Positions 24,820-33,419 of a DNA stretch of 64,000 nucleotides are shown here, piece after piece. Source of the DNA: Reyranella sp. CPCC 100927 (lineage in GTDB: Bacteria > Pseudomonadota > Alphaproteobacteria > Reyranellales > Reyranellaceae); the NCBI RefSeq assembly GCF_007859315.1, contig NZ_VOHA01000019.1:62001-126000 (forward strand), read 5' to 3'. The position numbers and the translations under genes are program-made. The notes under the pieces were generated by a model. The model was given only the letters and a program-made list of their open reading frames with translations. It had not been told where the DNA came from and searched no databases. The number at the start of each line of letters is the position of its first letter. Position 1 is the first letter of the stretch.

Positions 24820-24863
24820 CGTTTGCGCGGTTCAGTCGATACCGCGCTGGTCGGGAGGATGTG

Positions 24864-26087
24864 ATGGACGGCGATTTCCGCGGGCGACGCATCGAGACAC
24901 GGCAGGACGACGGGATCGCGGATTGGCGGCCGCAGACGCGCGCGGTGCGCGGCGGCCTGCGCCGCAGCGATTTCGAGGAGACATCGGAAGCGCTGTTCCT
25001 GACCTCGGGTTACGTCTATCGCAGCGCCGAGGAAGCCGAGGCGGCCTTCTCCGGCGGGCTCGACCGCTTCCAGTATTCGCGCTTCAGCAACCCGACGGTG
25101 TCGTCCTTCGAGGACCGGCTCGCCGCGCTGGAAGGCGCCGAGGCGTGTCGCGCGACGGCGACCGGCATGTCCGCCGTCTTCTATTCCCTGCTGGCGCTGT
25201 TGCGCACCGGCGATCGCGTCGTGGCGGCACGCCAGCTGTTCGGCTCGTGTCACTACATCGTCACCGACCTGCTGCCGCGTTTCGGCATCGAGAGCGAACT
25301 GGTCGACGGCACCGATCTGGACGCCTGGAAGAAGGCGCTGTCGCGTCCGGCGAAGGCCGTGCTGTTCGAGACTCCGTCCAACCCCATGCTCGACATCGTC
25401 GACATCAAGGCGGTGGTTGACCTGGCGCATGCGGCCGGCGCCAAGGTGGTGCTCGACAACGCGTTCGCGACGCCGGTCCTGCAGCGCCCGCTCGAATTCG
25501 GCGTCGATGTGGTCGTGCATTCGGCGACCAAGTACATCGACGGCCAGGGCCGCACGTTGGGCGGCGCCGTGCTGGGATCGAAGGAATACATCATCGACCA
25601 GCTGCAGCCGATCACGCGCAACACCGGCCCCTCGCTCAGCCCGTTCAATGCCTGGGTATTGCTGAAAGGACTGGAGACATTGGCATTGCGCGTCGAGCGG
25701 CACAGCGCCAACGCCGTGCGCGTCGCCGATGCGCTCGCCGGCCATCCGGCAGTGGCCCGCGTTCTCTACCCCGGCCGCAAGGATCACCCGCAGCATGCGC
25801 TGGCGATGCGGCAGATGCCGCAGGGCGGCGGCATCGTCGCCTTCGAGCTGAAGGCCGGCAAGTGGGCGGCGTTCGAGACCCTCAATCGCCTGAAGCTGAT
25901 CGACATCTCCAACAACCTCGGCGACGCCAAGAGCCTGGTGACGCACCCGGCGACGACGACGCACAAGCGTATCGGCGAGGTCGAGCGGGCCAAGCTCGGC
26001 ATCACCGATGGCCTGGTGCGGCTGTCGGTCGGCCTGGAGGATGCCGAGGACATCATCGCCGATCTGGTGCAGGCCTTGGCCGGCTGA
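24864..26087 (+). CDS. metZ: O-succinylhomoserine sulfhydrylase
   Basis: A 407-residue PLP enzyme of the Cys/Met-metabolism family that converts O-succinylhomoserine and sulfide to homocysteine in methionine synthesis. The PLP lysine is in VVHSATKYIDGQG (K223). The opening ETRQDDGIADWRPQTRAVRGG and SEALFLTSGYVY are characteristic of alphaproteobacterial MetZ rather than cystathionine beta/gamma lyases. The ATG at 24864 follows GGGAGG. Control by SAM through the upstream riboswitch and attenuator is strongly suggested by the leader. The closest alternative, O-acetylhomoserine sulfhydrylase, differs in length and N-terminus. Confidence 0.92.
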   Translation: MDGDFRGRRIETRQDDGIADWRPQTRAVRGGLRRSDFEETSEALFLTSGYVYRSAEEAEAAFSGGLDRFQYSRFSNPTVSSFEDRLAALEGAEACRATATGMSAVFYSLLALLRTGDRVVAARQLFGSCHYIVTDLLPRFGIESELVDGTDLDAWKKALSRPAKAVLFETPSNPMLDIVDIKAVVDLAHAAGAKVVLDNAFATPVLQRPLEFGVDVVVHSATKYIDGQGRTLGGAVLGSKEYIIDQLQPITRNTGPSLSPFNAWVLLKGLETLALRVERHSANAVRVADALAGHPAVARVLYPGRKDHPQHALAMRQMPQGGGIVAFELKAGKWAAFETLNRLKLIDISNNLGDAKSLVTHPATTTHKRIGEVERAKLGITDGLVRLSVGLEDAEDIIADLVQALAG

Positions 26088-26240
26088 CGCCAAGGGCTCT
26101 CCTGTCATCCGCCGTCGCATCAGGATGAAGACGGCGCGCAAGAAGTGTGACCTGCGATGCCCCTGCGGTTGAGGACAACCCCGGGATCGCGGCGACACGC
26201 CGGTTGGTATGAGGCGTCCGGATCTTTATATCTGGACGCC

Positions 26241-26873
26241 ATGACGACCGAGCCTGTTGCCGCGACCCTGTCGCAAAAGCTGTGGGCGGCGAATGCCGAC
26301 TGGGCGCAACGCACGCTCGCGCATCCGTTTCTGCGCGGGCTGGGCGACGGCAGCCTGCCGATCGACAGCTTTCGCCGCTACGTGGCGCAGGATGCGTACT
26401 TCCTCGAGGCCTTTGCCCGGGCCTATGCCCATTGCCTGGCGCAATCGACGGCGCGCGCCGACTTGCAGGCCTTCGCCGGCCTGATCGCGGGCGTCATCGA
26501 CGAACTGAAGCTGCACGCCGGCTACGCCGAGCGTTGGGGCGTCGACCTGTCCAACGTGACGCCGGGACCGGCGACGGAAGCCTACACCGGATTCCTGATC
26601 GAACTGGCGCGCATGGGCGGCATCGGGCTCACGACCGCGGCGATGACGCCCTGCATGCGCCTCTATGCCTTTCTCGGCCAGGAACTGGCCAAGGCGCCCG
26701 TGGCGCCGCCCTACGCCGAGTGGGTGCGTGCCTATGCGGCGCCTGAGTTCGAGGCGCTGGCCGTGACCCTGGAGGGGCTGGTGGACTGGCACGCCAGCGA
26801 CAGCCCGGCGGTGCGCAATGCCTATCGCCGCGCGATGGAACTGGAATACGGCTTCTTCGACGCCAACCTGTGA
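26241..26873 (+). CDS. tenA: TenA/thiaminase II family protein
   Basis: A 210-residue all-helical protein of the TenA family, which salvages thiamine pyrimidine by hydrolysing amino- or formylamino-pyrimidine. Active-site elements are present: FRRYVAQDAYFLEAF with D51, the MTPCMRLYAFLG segment with C138, and the C-terminal acid in AMELEYGFFD. TenA_C and TenA_E differ in the active cysteine; the cysteine here suggests TenA_C. The ATG at 26241 begins the family's N-terminus; an in-frame ATG at 26157 would add 28 unrelated residues. I saw no TPP riboswitch upstream. It is convergent with a MarR gene. Confidence 0.85.
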   Translation: MTTEPVAATLSQKLWAANADWAQRTLAHPFLRGLGDGSLPIDSFRRYVAQDAYFLEAFARAYAHCLAQSTARADLQAFAGLIAGVIDELKLHAGYAERWGVDLSNVTPGPATEAYTGFLIELARMGGIGLTTAAMTPCMRLYAFLGQELAKAPVAPPYAEWVRAYAAPEFEALAVTLEGLVDWHASDSPAVRNAYRRAMELEYGFFDANL

Positions 26874-26879
26874 CGTCGT

Positions 26880-27344
26880 TCACGCCTGTGGCGCGATGCG
26901 CTCCAGCGAGTGATCGAGCAGGTGCTGCAGTTGGCTGATGGCATCGGCGCCGACGGCGGCGCGCAGATCGCTCTCGGCCTGGCGCCACAGGGGCACGGCG
27001 CGGCGGAAGATGGCCTTGCCGTCCGCCGTCAGCGCGATCGCCCGCTGCCGGCGATCCTCACCCGCCACCAGGTCGATCCAGCCGGCGCGAATCAACGGCC
27101 GGATGTTGCGGGTCAGCGTGGTGCGATCCATGCCCATGATCTCGGCGAACGTGCCGATGGGCATCGGTGGCTGTCCCATGAGATTGCCCAGCAGCGAATA
27201 CTGGGTGATGCGCAGGCCCAGCGGCGCCAGGTGGTGATCGTAGATCTGCGTCACGCGGCGCGTCGTGCGGCGCAGCCGCAACAAGGTGCACTGCGGCGGC
27301 TGCAGGTCTTTCGGCAGATCAATCTTGGACGGCTCGGTCATCAT
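26880..27344 (-). CDS. MarR-family transcriptional regulator
   Basis: A regulator of about 154 residues with a MarR winged helix: CTLLRLRRTTRRVTQIYDHHL dimerisation start (first 20 shown in part), LGLRITQYSLLGNL, the recognition helix MDRTTLTRNIRPLIRAG and the wing GEDRRQRAIALT. MarR proteins usually repress divergent or own genes and respond to small phenolic or other ligands. A perfect AAAGTG-N6-CACTTT palindrome lies 65 bases upstream, the probable autoregulatory site. The exact start is uncertain: ATGs at 27344, 27341, 27365 and 27380 are in frame, none with a good ribosome site. Family assignment is firm. Confidence 0.85.
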   Translation of the reverse strand: MMTEPSKIDLPKDLQPPQCTLLRLRRTTRRVTQIYDHHLAPLGLRITQYSLLGNLMGQPPMPIGTFAEIMGMDRTTLTRNIRPLIRAGWIDLVAGEDRRQRAIALTADGKAIFRRAVPLWRQAESDLRAAVGADAISQLQHLLDHSLERIAPQA

Positions 27345-27408
27345 GTGTTTCACGGTGCGGGTCATCCTGCCCGGAATCATAGCGTAGGTATCGCGGCGCG
27401 GAAATAAT

Positions 27409-27426
27409 AAAGTGCATATACACTTT
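27409..27426. promoter_or_regulatory. Probable MarR operator overlapping the regulator's promoter
   Basis: AAAGTGCATATACACTTT is an inverted repeat with perfect 6-base arms around a 6-base centre, in AT-rich DNA upstream of the marR gene. A -10-like TATTAT on the minus strand touches it (27404-27409). Size and symmetry fit MarR-type binding. Function is inferred from position. Confidence 0.6.
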
Positions 27427-27604
27427 GATCGGCTGCCGGCGCCGCCGTGGCGGTGGCCGCGGGCCAATCGTCGCGCCAGCTTGAATGCACGCATGTGCAC
27501 CCCACCTATTGCGCTCGGTATGTCTGTAATGCCTATCCATCGTCTGGCGACCGACGCCGCACGGCGATAGAATCGGAGCGCGGCAGCGGGCCGGTACGGA
27601 GCGA

Positions 27605-28024
27605 ATGATGTTCAGCGAGGAAACGCGTGCGATCCGCGTGACGGTGGCGCCGACGTATTTACAGGACCAGTCCGAGCCCGACGACGGTCGCTGGGTCTGG
27701 GCCTATACCGTGCGCATCGAGAACCGCGGCACGGAGAAGGTGCAACTGGTGAGCCGGCACTGGATGATCACCAATGCACGCGGCCGGCAGGAAGAGGTGC
27801 GCGGTCCGGGTGTTGTCGGCAAGACGCCGACGATCGAGCCCGGCAAGTCGTTCGAGTACACCAGCGGTTGTCCGCTCGACACGCCGTCGGGCTTCATGAC
27901 GGGGACCTATCAGATGGTGGCGGAGAATGGCGAGCGTTTCGACATCCGAATCCCCACATTCTCCCTCGACTTGCCGCGCGAGCACAGGGCGGCGCTGTCC
28001 CAGGAGCATCGGACTCTGAACTGA
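27605..28024 (+). CDS. apaG: ApaG domain protein
   Basis: A 139-residue beta-sandwich protein. The sequence [39 protein letters not shown] and [27 protein letters not shown] matches ApaG over its full length, including the conserved glycine-rich phosphate-binding turns. In enterobacteria apaG is linked with apaH; in alphaproteobacteria it commonly neighbours metZ, as here (1.5 kb away). Biochemical function is unsettled, with nucleotide/pyrophosphate binding reported for relatives. Two adjacent ATGs exist at 27605 and 27608; CGGAGCG precedes them. folE follows after 29 bases and is likely co-transcribed. Confidence 0.9.
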   Translation: MMFSEETRAIRVTVAPTYLQDQSEPDDGRWVWAYTVRIENRGTEKVQLVSRHWMITNARGRQEEVRGPGVVGKTPTIEPGKSFEYTSGCPLDTPSGFMTGTYQMVAENGERFDIRIPTFSLDLPREHRAALSQEHRTLN

Positions 28025-28053
28025 GACTATCAGCAGCCAGGAAGGATCGAGGG

Positions 28054-28698
28054 ATGAACAAGGTGCTGAAAAGGCCCGATCTGGGTTCAGCCGCGGTCGC
28101 CGCATCCCAGGTGAAACCGTCACGCGCCGAGGCCGAAGAGGCGGTGCGTACGCTGATTCGCTGGGCCGGCGATGATCCCGACCGCGAAGGCCTGGTCGGC
28201 ACGCCCGATCGCGTCGTGCGGTCGTACGAGGAATTCTTTGCCGGCTACGCCGAGGATCCGCGCGAGATCCTGGCCCGGACGTTCGAGGAAACCGACGGCT
28301 ACGACGAGATGGTCGTGCTGCGCGACATCCGCCTGGAGTCGTACTGCGAGCATCACATCGTGCCGATCATCGGCAAGGCGCATGTCGGCTATCTGCCGGC
28401 CCATCGCGTGGTGGGCATCAGCAAGCTGGCGCGGATCGTCGAGGCGTATGCCAAGCGGCTGCAGATCCAGGAGAAGATGACGGCGCAGATCGCCAACTGC
28501 ATCCAGGAAGTGCTCGAACCGCGCGGCGTGGCGGTCGTCATCGAGGCGGCGCACCAGTGCATGACCACGCGCGGCATCCGCAAGCCCGGTGTCGCCATGG
28601 TGACCAGCCGCATGCTGGGCTCCTTCCGCGACGATCCGTCGACCCGCCGCGAGTTCCTGGCCATGATCGGCAAGAACGGCGCCGGCGGCTACGCGTAG
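28054..28698 (+). CDS. folE: GTP cyclohydrolase I
   Basis: A 214-residue enzyme making dihydroneopterin triphosphate from GTP, the first step to folate (and to other pterins). Zinc-binding and catalytic elements are present: [20 protein letters not shown] (first cysteine and histidines), [11 protein letters not shown]-type helix, and [15 protein letters not shown] with the second cysteine. Length and order are typical of type IA (zinc-dependent) FolE. The ATG at 28054 follows GGAAGG. The stop is followed within ten bases by a palindromic repeat interrupted by a mobile element. Confidence 0.95.
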   Translation: MNKVLKRPDLGSAAVAASQVKPSRAEAEEAVRTLIRWAGDDPDREGLVGTPDRVVRSYEEFFAGYAEDPREILARTFEETDGYDEMVVLRDIRLESYCEHHIVPIIGKAHVGYLPAHRVVGISKLARIVEAYAKRLQIQEKMTAQIANCIQEVLEPRGVAVVIEAAHQCMTTRGIRKPGVAMVTSRMLGSFRDDPSTRREFLAMIGKNGAGGYA

Positions 28699-28706
28699 GT
28701 CTTCCC

Positions 28707-28950
28707 CTGGGAGCGCGGGCGGGACGCCCATAGGCGCTAACTTACGCATGAACCTCACCCTGAGGAGCGGCCCGCAGGGCCGCGTCTCGAAGGGTGGGCA
28801 ACGACGCAGGCGCTGCGAACACGCTTTTTCCAAGACTTCGCCTATAGCCTATCCTTCGAGACGGCCGCTACGCGGCCTCCTCAGGATGAGGTCAGTGGTT
28901 GGAACATCGCCAAAAGTTAGCGCCTATGGGCGGGACGCCTGCGCTTCCAG
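28707..28950. repeat. Palindromic repeat family A, copy 4, split by a mobile element
   Basis: Outer arms CCTGGGAGCGCGGGCG (left) and GCGCTTCCAGG (right) belong to the family A palindrome. A 198-bp element (28730-28927) sits between them. Removing the element and one copy of the 13-bp duplication restores a short hairpin like the copy at 44024. Confidence 0.85.
28730..28927 (+). mobile_element. MITE-like element, copy 1
   Basis: A 198-bp segment with 12-base perfect inverted ends ATAGGCGCTAAC / GTTAGCGCCTAT, flanked by direct repeats GGGCGGGACGCCC (28717-28729) and GGGCGGGACGCCT (28928-28940). It has no open frame for a transposase. Inside are two inverted copies of another palindrome (CCTGAGGAGCGGCCC... 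and its counterpart near the right end). A second copy, reverse-complemented, lies at 36810-37006. These are the features of a miniature inverted-repeat transposable element moved by a transposase elsewhere. Confidence 0.82.
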
Positions 28951-29004
28951 GGAAAGAAGATATGCCGGCCCGTCGCTTGATTCGGGGGTGCTGACGTGGC
29001 GATA

Positions 29005-29026
29005 TCCACCCTTACAAAGGGTGGAG
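29005..29026 (+). promoter_or_regulatory. Hairpin covering the ribosome binding site of the first argE-like gene
   Basis: TCCACCCTT and AAGGGTGGA form a 9-bp stem with a three-base loop (ACA). The Shine-Dalgarno GGTGGAG lies in the right arm, eight bases before the ATG at 29034, so folding would block it. Possible translational control of the deacylase; seen as sequence, function inferred. Confidence 0.5.
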
Positions 29027-29033
29027 CTTCTGA

Positions 29034-30206
29034 ATGTCGGGAGAAATCGTCGGTTCGGTCGAAATGCTGCGACGCCTAGTGGCGTTCGACACGACGTCGC
29101 GTGAATCGAACCTGGCGCTGATTCACTACGTTCGCGACTACCTCAAGGGGCACGGCATCGAATCGACCATGGTGCCCAACGAGGACGGCACCAAGGCCAA
29201 TCTCTACGCCACGGTCGGGCCGATGAAAGCGGGCGGCATCGTGCTGTCGGGGCACACCGATGTGGTGCCGGTCGACGGCCAGCCCTGGGATACCGATCCG
29301 TGGGCGCTGACCGACAAGGGCGACAAGTACTACGGCCGCGGCACGTGCGACATGAAGGCGTTCTCGGCCATCGGGCTCGCGATGGTGCCGCACTTCCTGC
29401 GCGCCAAGCTGAAGGTTCCGATCCACTTCGCGCTGAGCTATGACGAGGAGGTCGGCTGCATCGGCGCCCACTCGCTGGCCGAGCGGCTGAAGGGGGCAGT
29501 GCCGGCGCCGCGCGTCGTCGTGATCGGCGAGCCGACCATGATGACCGTGATCCATGCCCACAAGGGCGCCCGCAGCTATGTGACGACATTCACCGGTGTC
29601 GAAGCGCATTCGTCGATGACGCACCTGGGTGTCAGCGCCATCCATTTCGCCGGCGAGTTCATCGCCTTCCTCAATCGATTGGAGGCTGAACTCGAGGCCC
29701 GTGCGTCGAAGGACAGCGAGTTCATGCCGCCGATGTCGACCATCAACGTCGGCACCGTGGACGGCGGCACCGCCGGCAACATCCTGGCCCGCGAGTGCCG
29801 GTTGCTGTGGGTCTCGCGCGTGCTGCCGACCGACGACCAGGAGGAAATCGAGCGGCGCGCGTTCGACTACCTGCAGAACACGCTGCTGCCGGCGATGCGG
29901 CGCAAGCACCCCGACGCCGACATCGTGACGGAGGCGCGCTCGGCGACGCCGCCGTTCTCGCCCGAAGGCAACGACGAAGCCAAGGCATTGGCGCGCGCGT
30001 GGTCGGGCTCCAACGTCGTGGGCAGCGTGCCCTACGGTACCGAGGCCGGCATCTTCCAGCGCACCGTCGGCGCGCCCACCGTTGTCTGCGGCCCCGGCGA
30101 CATCGCCCAGGCGCACCAGCCCAACGAGTTCATCCTGAAATCCCAGATCGACGCGTGCGAAAGCTTCATGCGCCGCATGGTCGAATGGGCCGAGCAGCGG
30201 CCGTGA
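29034..30206 (+). CDS. argE: Acetylornithine deacetylase-like M20 amidohydrolase, paralog 1
   Basis: A 390-residue M20-family dizinc hydrolase. Metal ligands are in LSGHTDVVPVDGQPWDTDPW (H and D), YGRGTCDMK (D) and SYDEEVGCIGA (E-E), with the C-terminal AHQPNEF histidine. The full pattern fits ArgE, which removes acetate from N-acetylornithine in the linear arginine pathway. Related substrates are possible because the family is broad. It is followed directly by a close paralog and lies 4 kb from argF-argD. The ATG at 29034 follows GGTGGAG, itself in a hairpin. Assignment to the arginine pathway is likely but not certain for both copies. Confidence 0.82.
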   Translation: MSGEIVGSVEMLRRLVAFDTTSRESNLALIHYVRDYLKGHGIESTMVPNEDGTKANLYATVGPMKAGGIVLSGHTDVVPVDGQPWDTDPWALTDKGDKYYGRGTCDMKAFSAIGLAMVPHFLRAKLKVPIHFALSYDEEVGCIGAHSLAERLKGAVPAPRVVVIGEPTMMTVIHAHKGARSYVTTFTGVEAHSSMTHLGVSAIHFAGEFIAFLNRLEAELEARASKDSEFMPPMSTINVGTVDGGTAGNILARECRLLWVSRVLPTDDQEEIERRAFDYLQNTLLPAMRRKHPDADIVTEARSATPPFSPEGNDEAKALARAWSGSNVVGSVPYGTEAGIFQRTVGAPTVVCGPGDIAQAHQPNEFILKSQIDACESFMRRMVEWAEQRP

Positions 30207-30227
30207 ATGGATGATGAAGGCCACGCC

Positions 30228-31388
30228 ATGACAGCCTCGACATACACGTCGCCGGACATGCTGACCCGCCTGGTCGGCTTCGATACGACGTCGGCGAAGA
30301 GTAACCGGGCGCTGATCGACTGGGTCCGCGACTACTTCGCGGGCCATGGCGTCGGCGTGACCCTGGTGCCCAACGCGGACGGCACGAAGGCCAATCTCTA
30401 TGCTTCGATCGGGCCTGCTGTCGAAGGCGGCATCGTGCTGTCGGGCCATACCGACGTCGTGCCGGTCGATGGCCAGCCGTGGGACACCGATCCATGGCGG
30501 CTGACGGAGAAGGGCGGCAAGCTCTATGGCCGCGGCAGTTGCGACATGAAGGGGTTCGTCGCCTGCGCGCTGGCCGCCGTGCCGCGCCTGAAGGCGGCGC
30601 GGCTGAAAGTGCCGGTGCACTTCGCCTTCAGCTACGACGAGGAGGTCGGCTGCCTCGGCGCTCATTCGCTGGCCGAGCGCCTGATGGGCGACGTGCCGCG
30701 GCCGCGCGCCGTGATCATCGGCGAGCCCACGATGATGGGCACGGTGAAGGGTCACAAGGGCCAGAACAGCTACCAGGTCGTGTTCACCGGTTTCGAGGCG
30801 CATTCGTCGATGACCCATCTCGGCGTCAGCGCGGTGCACGTCGCCGGCGACCTGATCCATTTCATCAACCAGCTGCAGGACGAATTTGCTGCCCGCGCGA
30901 CGGACAACGGCTACATGCCGCCGTGGGGCACGATGAATGTCGGCGTGCTCAACGGCGGCACCGCCGGCAACATCCTGGCGCGCGAATGCACCCTGATCTG
31001 GGAGTACCGCCAGATTCCCGGCGACGATGCCGACGAGGCGCGCCGCCGCGTGCAGGCGCAGATCGATGACGTGCTGCTGCCGGCGATGCAACGGCGCCAT
31101 CCGTCGGCCCGCATCGAGATGACGCCGCGTTTCGTGGTGCCGGCATACAAGGGCGAGGACCAGGGCGAGGCCGAGCAGCTGGCCCGCAGCTGGAGCGGGT
31201 CGAACAACGCGACCATGGTAGCCTACGCCACCGAAGCCGGCATCTTCCAGCAGACCGGAATCTCGACCATCGTCTGCGGCCCCGGCGACATCGCCCAGGC
31301 GCATCAGCCCAACGAGTTCGTGCTGGCATCGCAGCTCACCGCCTGCGATGCGTTCCTCGATCGCATGATCGCCTGGGCGGAACGCTGA
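30228..31388 (+). CDS. argE: Acetylornithine deacetylase-like M20 amidohydrolase, paralog 2
   Basis: A 386-residue close paralog of the preceding gene, 21 bases downstream, with the same metal motifs: LSGHTDVVPVDGQPWDTDPW, GRGSCDMKGF, SYDEEVGCLGA and AHQPNEF. The two share long identical blocks, for instance EAHSSMTHLGVSA and CGPGDIAQAHQPNEF, so this is a tandem duplication, old enough for scattered changes across the length. One copy may have shifted substrate. The start ATG at 30228 follows GAAGG; an in-frame ATG at 30207 lies upstream. The stop abuts a palindromic repeat. Confidence 0.82.
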   Translation: MTASTYTSPDMLTRLVGFDTTSAKSNRALIDWVRDYFAGHGVGVTLVPNADGTKANLYASIGPAVEGGIVLSGHTDVVPVDGQPWDTDPWRLTEKGGKLYGRGSCDMKGFVACALAAVPRLKAARLKVPVHFAFSYDEEVGCLGAHSLAERLMGDVPRPRAVIIGEPTMMGTVKGHKGQNSYQVVFTGFEAHSSMTHLGVSAVHVAGDLIHFINQLQDEFAARATDNGYMPPWGTMNVGVLNGGTAGNILARECTLIWEYRQIPGDDADEARRRVQAQIDDVLLPAMQRRHPSARIEMTPRFVVPAYKGEDQGEAEQLARSWSGSNNATMVAYATEAGIFQQTGISTIVCGPGDIAQAHQPNEFVLASQLTACDAFLDRMIAWAER

Positions 31389-31390
31389 TG

Positions 31391-31475
31391 TCCTGGGACC
31401 GCGGGCGTCCCGCCCGCTCATGATCACTGGCGCTTCGCGCCAAGGCGGGCGGGACGACGCCCGCGCTCCCAGGAA
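31391..31475. repeat. Palindromic intergenic repeat, family A, copy 5
   Basis: Arms CCTGGGACCGCGGGCGTCCC and CGCCCGCGCTCCCAGG with a GGCGCTTCGCGCC core. It fills the gap between the second argE-like stop (31388) and the stop of the convergent exported protein (31477). Confidence 0.85.
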
Positions 31476-31476
31476 C

Positions 31477-32232
31477 CTATTTCAGGAAGCGCGACAGGTA
31501 GGCCCGCGTGTTGGCCTCGAAGACCGGCACCAGGTTGTCCATCGCGGCGATCAGCAGGTCGTGCCATACCGCCGACCGGTCGGCGTCCTTCATGCCCTCG
31601 GGGACGGTGCGCCAGGCCGAGGCCTCGGCACTGGTGCTGCCGACCGTGGCGCCCAGCCGATCGCGCACCTGCAGGGTGACCGCCAGCCGCAAGGTGAACT
31701 TGTCGGAGTCCTCGCGGATCAGCGACTCGATCAGCCCCTTGCGCGTGCGGATCTTCTCGGTGATGACGCTGGCATCCTCGATGACGAACACGGCAGCCGA
31801 ATCATCGCGCCCCGGTGCCGCGGCTTCGAGATGGCGGCGCGCCCAGTCGTCGACCATCGCCAGCGGCGAGATGATCATGCGGTGTTCGACGTTGGGCACG
31901 CGTTGCGGCGGCGCGTAGGCTTGCACGACCTCGATGCGCGACACGTCCAGTCGCAGCGGCGCCGAGCCGAAATCGGGAACCGAGAAATCGAAGGACCGAC
32001 GCTTGGCCGCTGCGGCGGGCGCCGGTGCCGGTTGCGATGGCAGGGGCTCACGCGGCGCGGTTGCATTCTGCGGCGGCTGCGCGCCGGGCTGCGGTGCCAG
32101 GCCGGGTTGCGGGGCGGACAGGCTCGGCATGTTCTGGGCAAACGTCGTCTGGGCCGCGACCAAAATCAGAATCACCAGCGCCCCGATCAATGCGGGCGCA
32201 ACACGCGCGTGCCAGGCAGACGCCGGTATCAT
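31477..32232 (-). CDS. Hypothetical exported protein next to hslO
   Basis: A 251-residue protein with an N-terminal hydrophobic signal segment (LIGALVILILVAAQTTFAQ), then a proline/glutamine/alanine-rich linker (about 40-80) and a globular C-terminal domain (RLDVSRIEVVQAY, EHRMIISPLAMVDDWARRHL, ADRSAVWHDLLIAAMDNL). Many alphaproteobacteria carry a similar protein of unknown function near hslO. It is downstream of hslO on the same strand with a 107-base gap. It probably resides in the periplasm or is anchored in the envelope; no activity can be inferred. Confidence 0.7.
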   Translation of the reverse strand: MIPASAWHARVAPALIGALVILILVAAQTTFAQNMPSLSAPQPGLAPQPGAQPPQNATAPREPLPSQPAPAPAAAAKRRSFDFSVPDFGSAPLRLDVSRIEVVQAYAPPQRVPNVEHRMIISPLAMVDDWARRHLEAAAPGRDDSAAVFVIEDASVITEKIRTRKGLIESLIREDSDKFTLRLAVTLQVRDRLGATVGSTSAEASAWRTVPEGMKDADRSAVWHDLLIAAMDNLVPVFEANTRAYLSRFLK

Positions 32233-32339
32233 GGCACCGGAGTGTAAACTCGTTTACGGCGCTATTGCGGCGATCCCACCTCCAGGCGAAAACAACACTG
32301 CACCTTTCGCACCTGCGAAATGACCATCCGTATCCTGAA

Positions 32340-33299
32340 TCAGGCGGTCTCCAGCGCGTCCAGGTCGGCGTCGGCGTAGCGATACGCGGTCGAGCAGAAC
32401 TCGCAGGTGACCACGACCCGGCCGCCGGTATCGCGCAGTTCATCGAGTTCGCTGCGCCGGATCGTGCGCAGCACCCGGTCGATGCGGGCCCGCGAGCAGC
32501 GGCACTGATCGTACAGCGGCCGGCGGTCGAAGGCGCGCACGCCGTCCTCGTGGAACAGGCGCAGCAACAGGCCCTCGACCGGCAGGCCCTGGTCCACCAT
32601 CTCGGCCGCCGTCGCGCTGCCCAGCAGGACGACCGCCTTGCGCCAGCGGTCCTCCCGTTCATCGGCATCCAGCTCGGCCACGAGCTGGGCCGAGGGCAGA
32701 GCCTGCAGCAGCAACGCGGCGGCGCGCCAGTGCGTGCCATCGTGGGCAACGGCCAGCTTCAGGCCGGCAGCCAGCTGCTCGGACTGGCGGAAATAGTGGT
32801 GGGCGCAATCCGCCAATGTCGCGCCGTCCAGAGCCACCACGCCCTGGTAGCGCTCGGTTTGCGGGCCCTGATCGACGGTGAAGGCCATGTGGCCCGCGCC
32901 CAGCAGTCGCGGCACCGGGCTGGACGGCAATCCCGACACCGGGTCGACAGCCGCGTCCGCCAGGACGGCGTCGAGGCGCTTGGCATCCACCTGGGCGTAG
33001 CCGCGCAGGGCGCCGTCGGATGTCAGGTCGACGACAATCAACCGCACCGGTCCGTCGCCGCGCAGCTGCAAGGTGAAGATGCCGTCGTATTTCAGCGCCG
33101 AGGCCAGCGCGGCGCCCAGCACCAGCGCCTCGGCGAGCAGCGCGGCGACCGGCGTCGGGTAGGCGTGTCGCGACAGGATGGTGTCCAGCACCGGACCCAG
33201 CCGCACAGCCCGGCCGCGCACACCCAGCGCCTCGAGCTGGAAGGGCAGCACCGAATCGCTGTGGGCGGCGAGGATGGATCCAGCACGCGTCGTAATCAT
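32340..33299 (-). CDS. hslO: Hsp33 redox-regulated chaperone
   Basis: A 319-residue Hsp33 homolog. The N-terminal domain has QLRGDGPVRLIVVD-type segments and GYAQVD; the C-terminal redox switch has the zinc-binding cysteines CRC and CEFC (near residues 268-300). Under oxidative unfolding stress these form disulfides and activate holdase activity. The CxC/CxxC arrangement is complete. Located in the cytoplasm. It is upstream of a hypothetical exported gene and downstream of argF on the same strand (gap 120 bases), a frequent alphaproteobacterial order argD-argF-hslO. Confidence 0.93.
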   Translation of the reverse strand: MITTRAGSILAAHSDSVLPFQLEALGVRGRAVRLGPVLDTILSRHAYPTPVAALLAEALVLGAALASALKYDGIFTLQLRGDGPVRLIVVDLTSDGALRGYAQVDAKRLDAVLADAAVDPVSGLPSSPVPRLLGAGHMAFTVDQGPQTERYQGVVALDGATLADCAHHYFRQSEQLAAGLKLAVAHDGTHWRAAALLLQALPSAQLVAELDADEREDRWRKAVVLLGSATAAEMVDQGLPVEGLLLRLFHEDGVRAFDRRPLYDQCRCSRARIDRVLRTIRRSELDELRDTGGRVVVTCEFCSTAYRYADADLDALETA

Positions 33300-33419
33300 G
33301 CCGACAAATCCTACAAAGCACCGATCGACACGTGCCCTGACGGGAGCCCGTGGCGTGCCGTCATCGCGCGGCGCGTGCCGTACCGATATAGGGTCTCGCC
33401 GGCCCTCTCACCAGATCCG

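Noticed and set aside
26088-26240. Possible TPP riboswitch upstream of tenA.
   Set aside because: I looked for the conserved CUGAGA and UGAUC-type blocks and did not find them; the leader shows no convincing THI-box.
29076-31427. 783-codon open frame on the minus strand across both argE-like genes.
   Set aside because: It is antisense to two M20 deacylases with intact metal motifs; its composition is typical of antisense frames.
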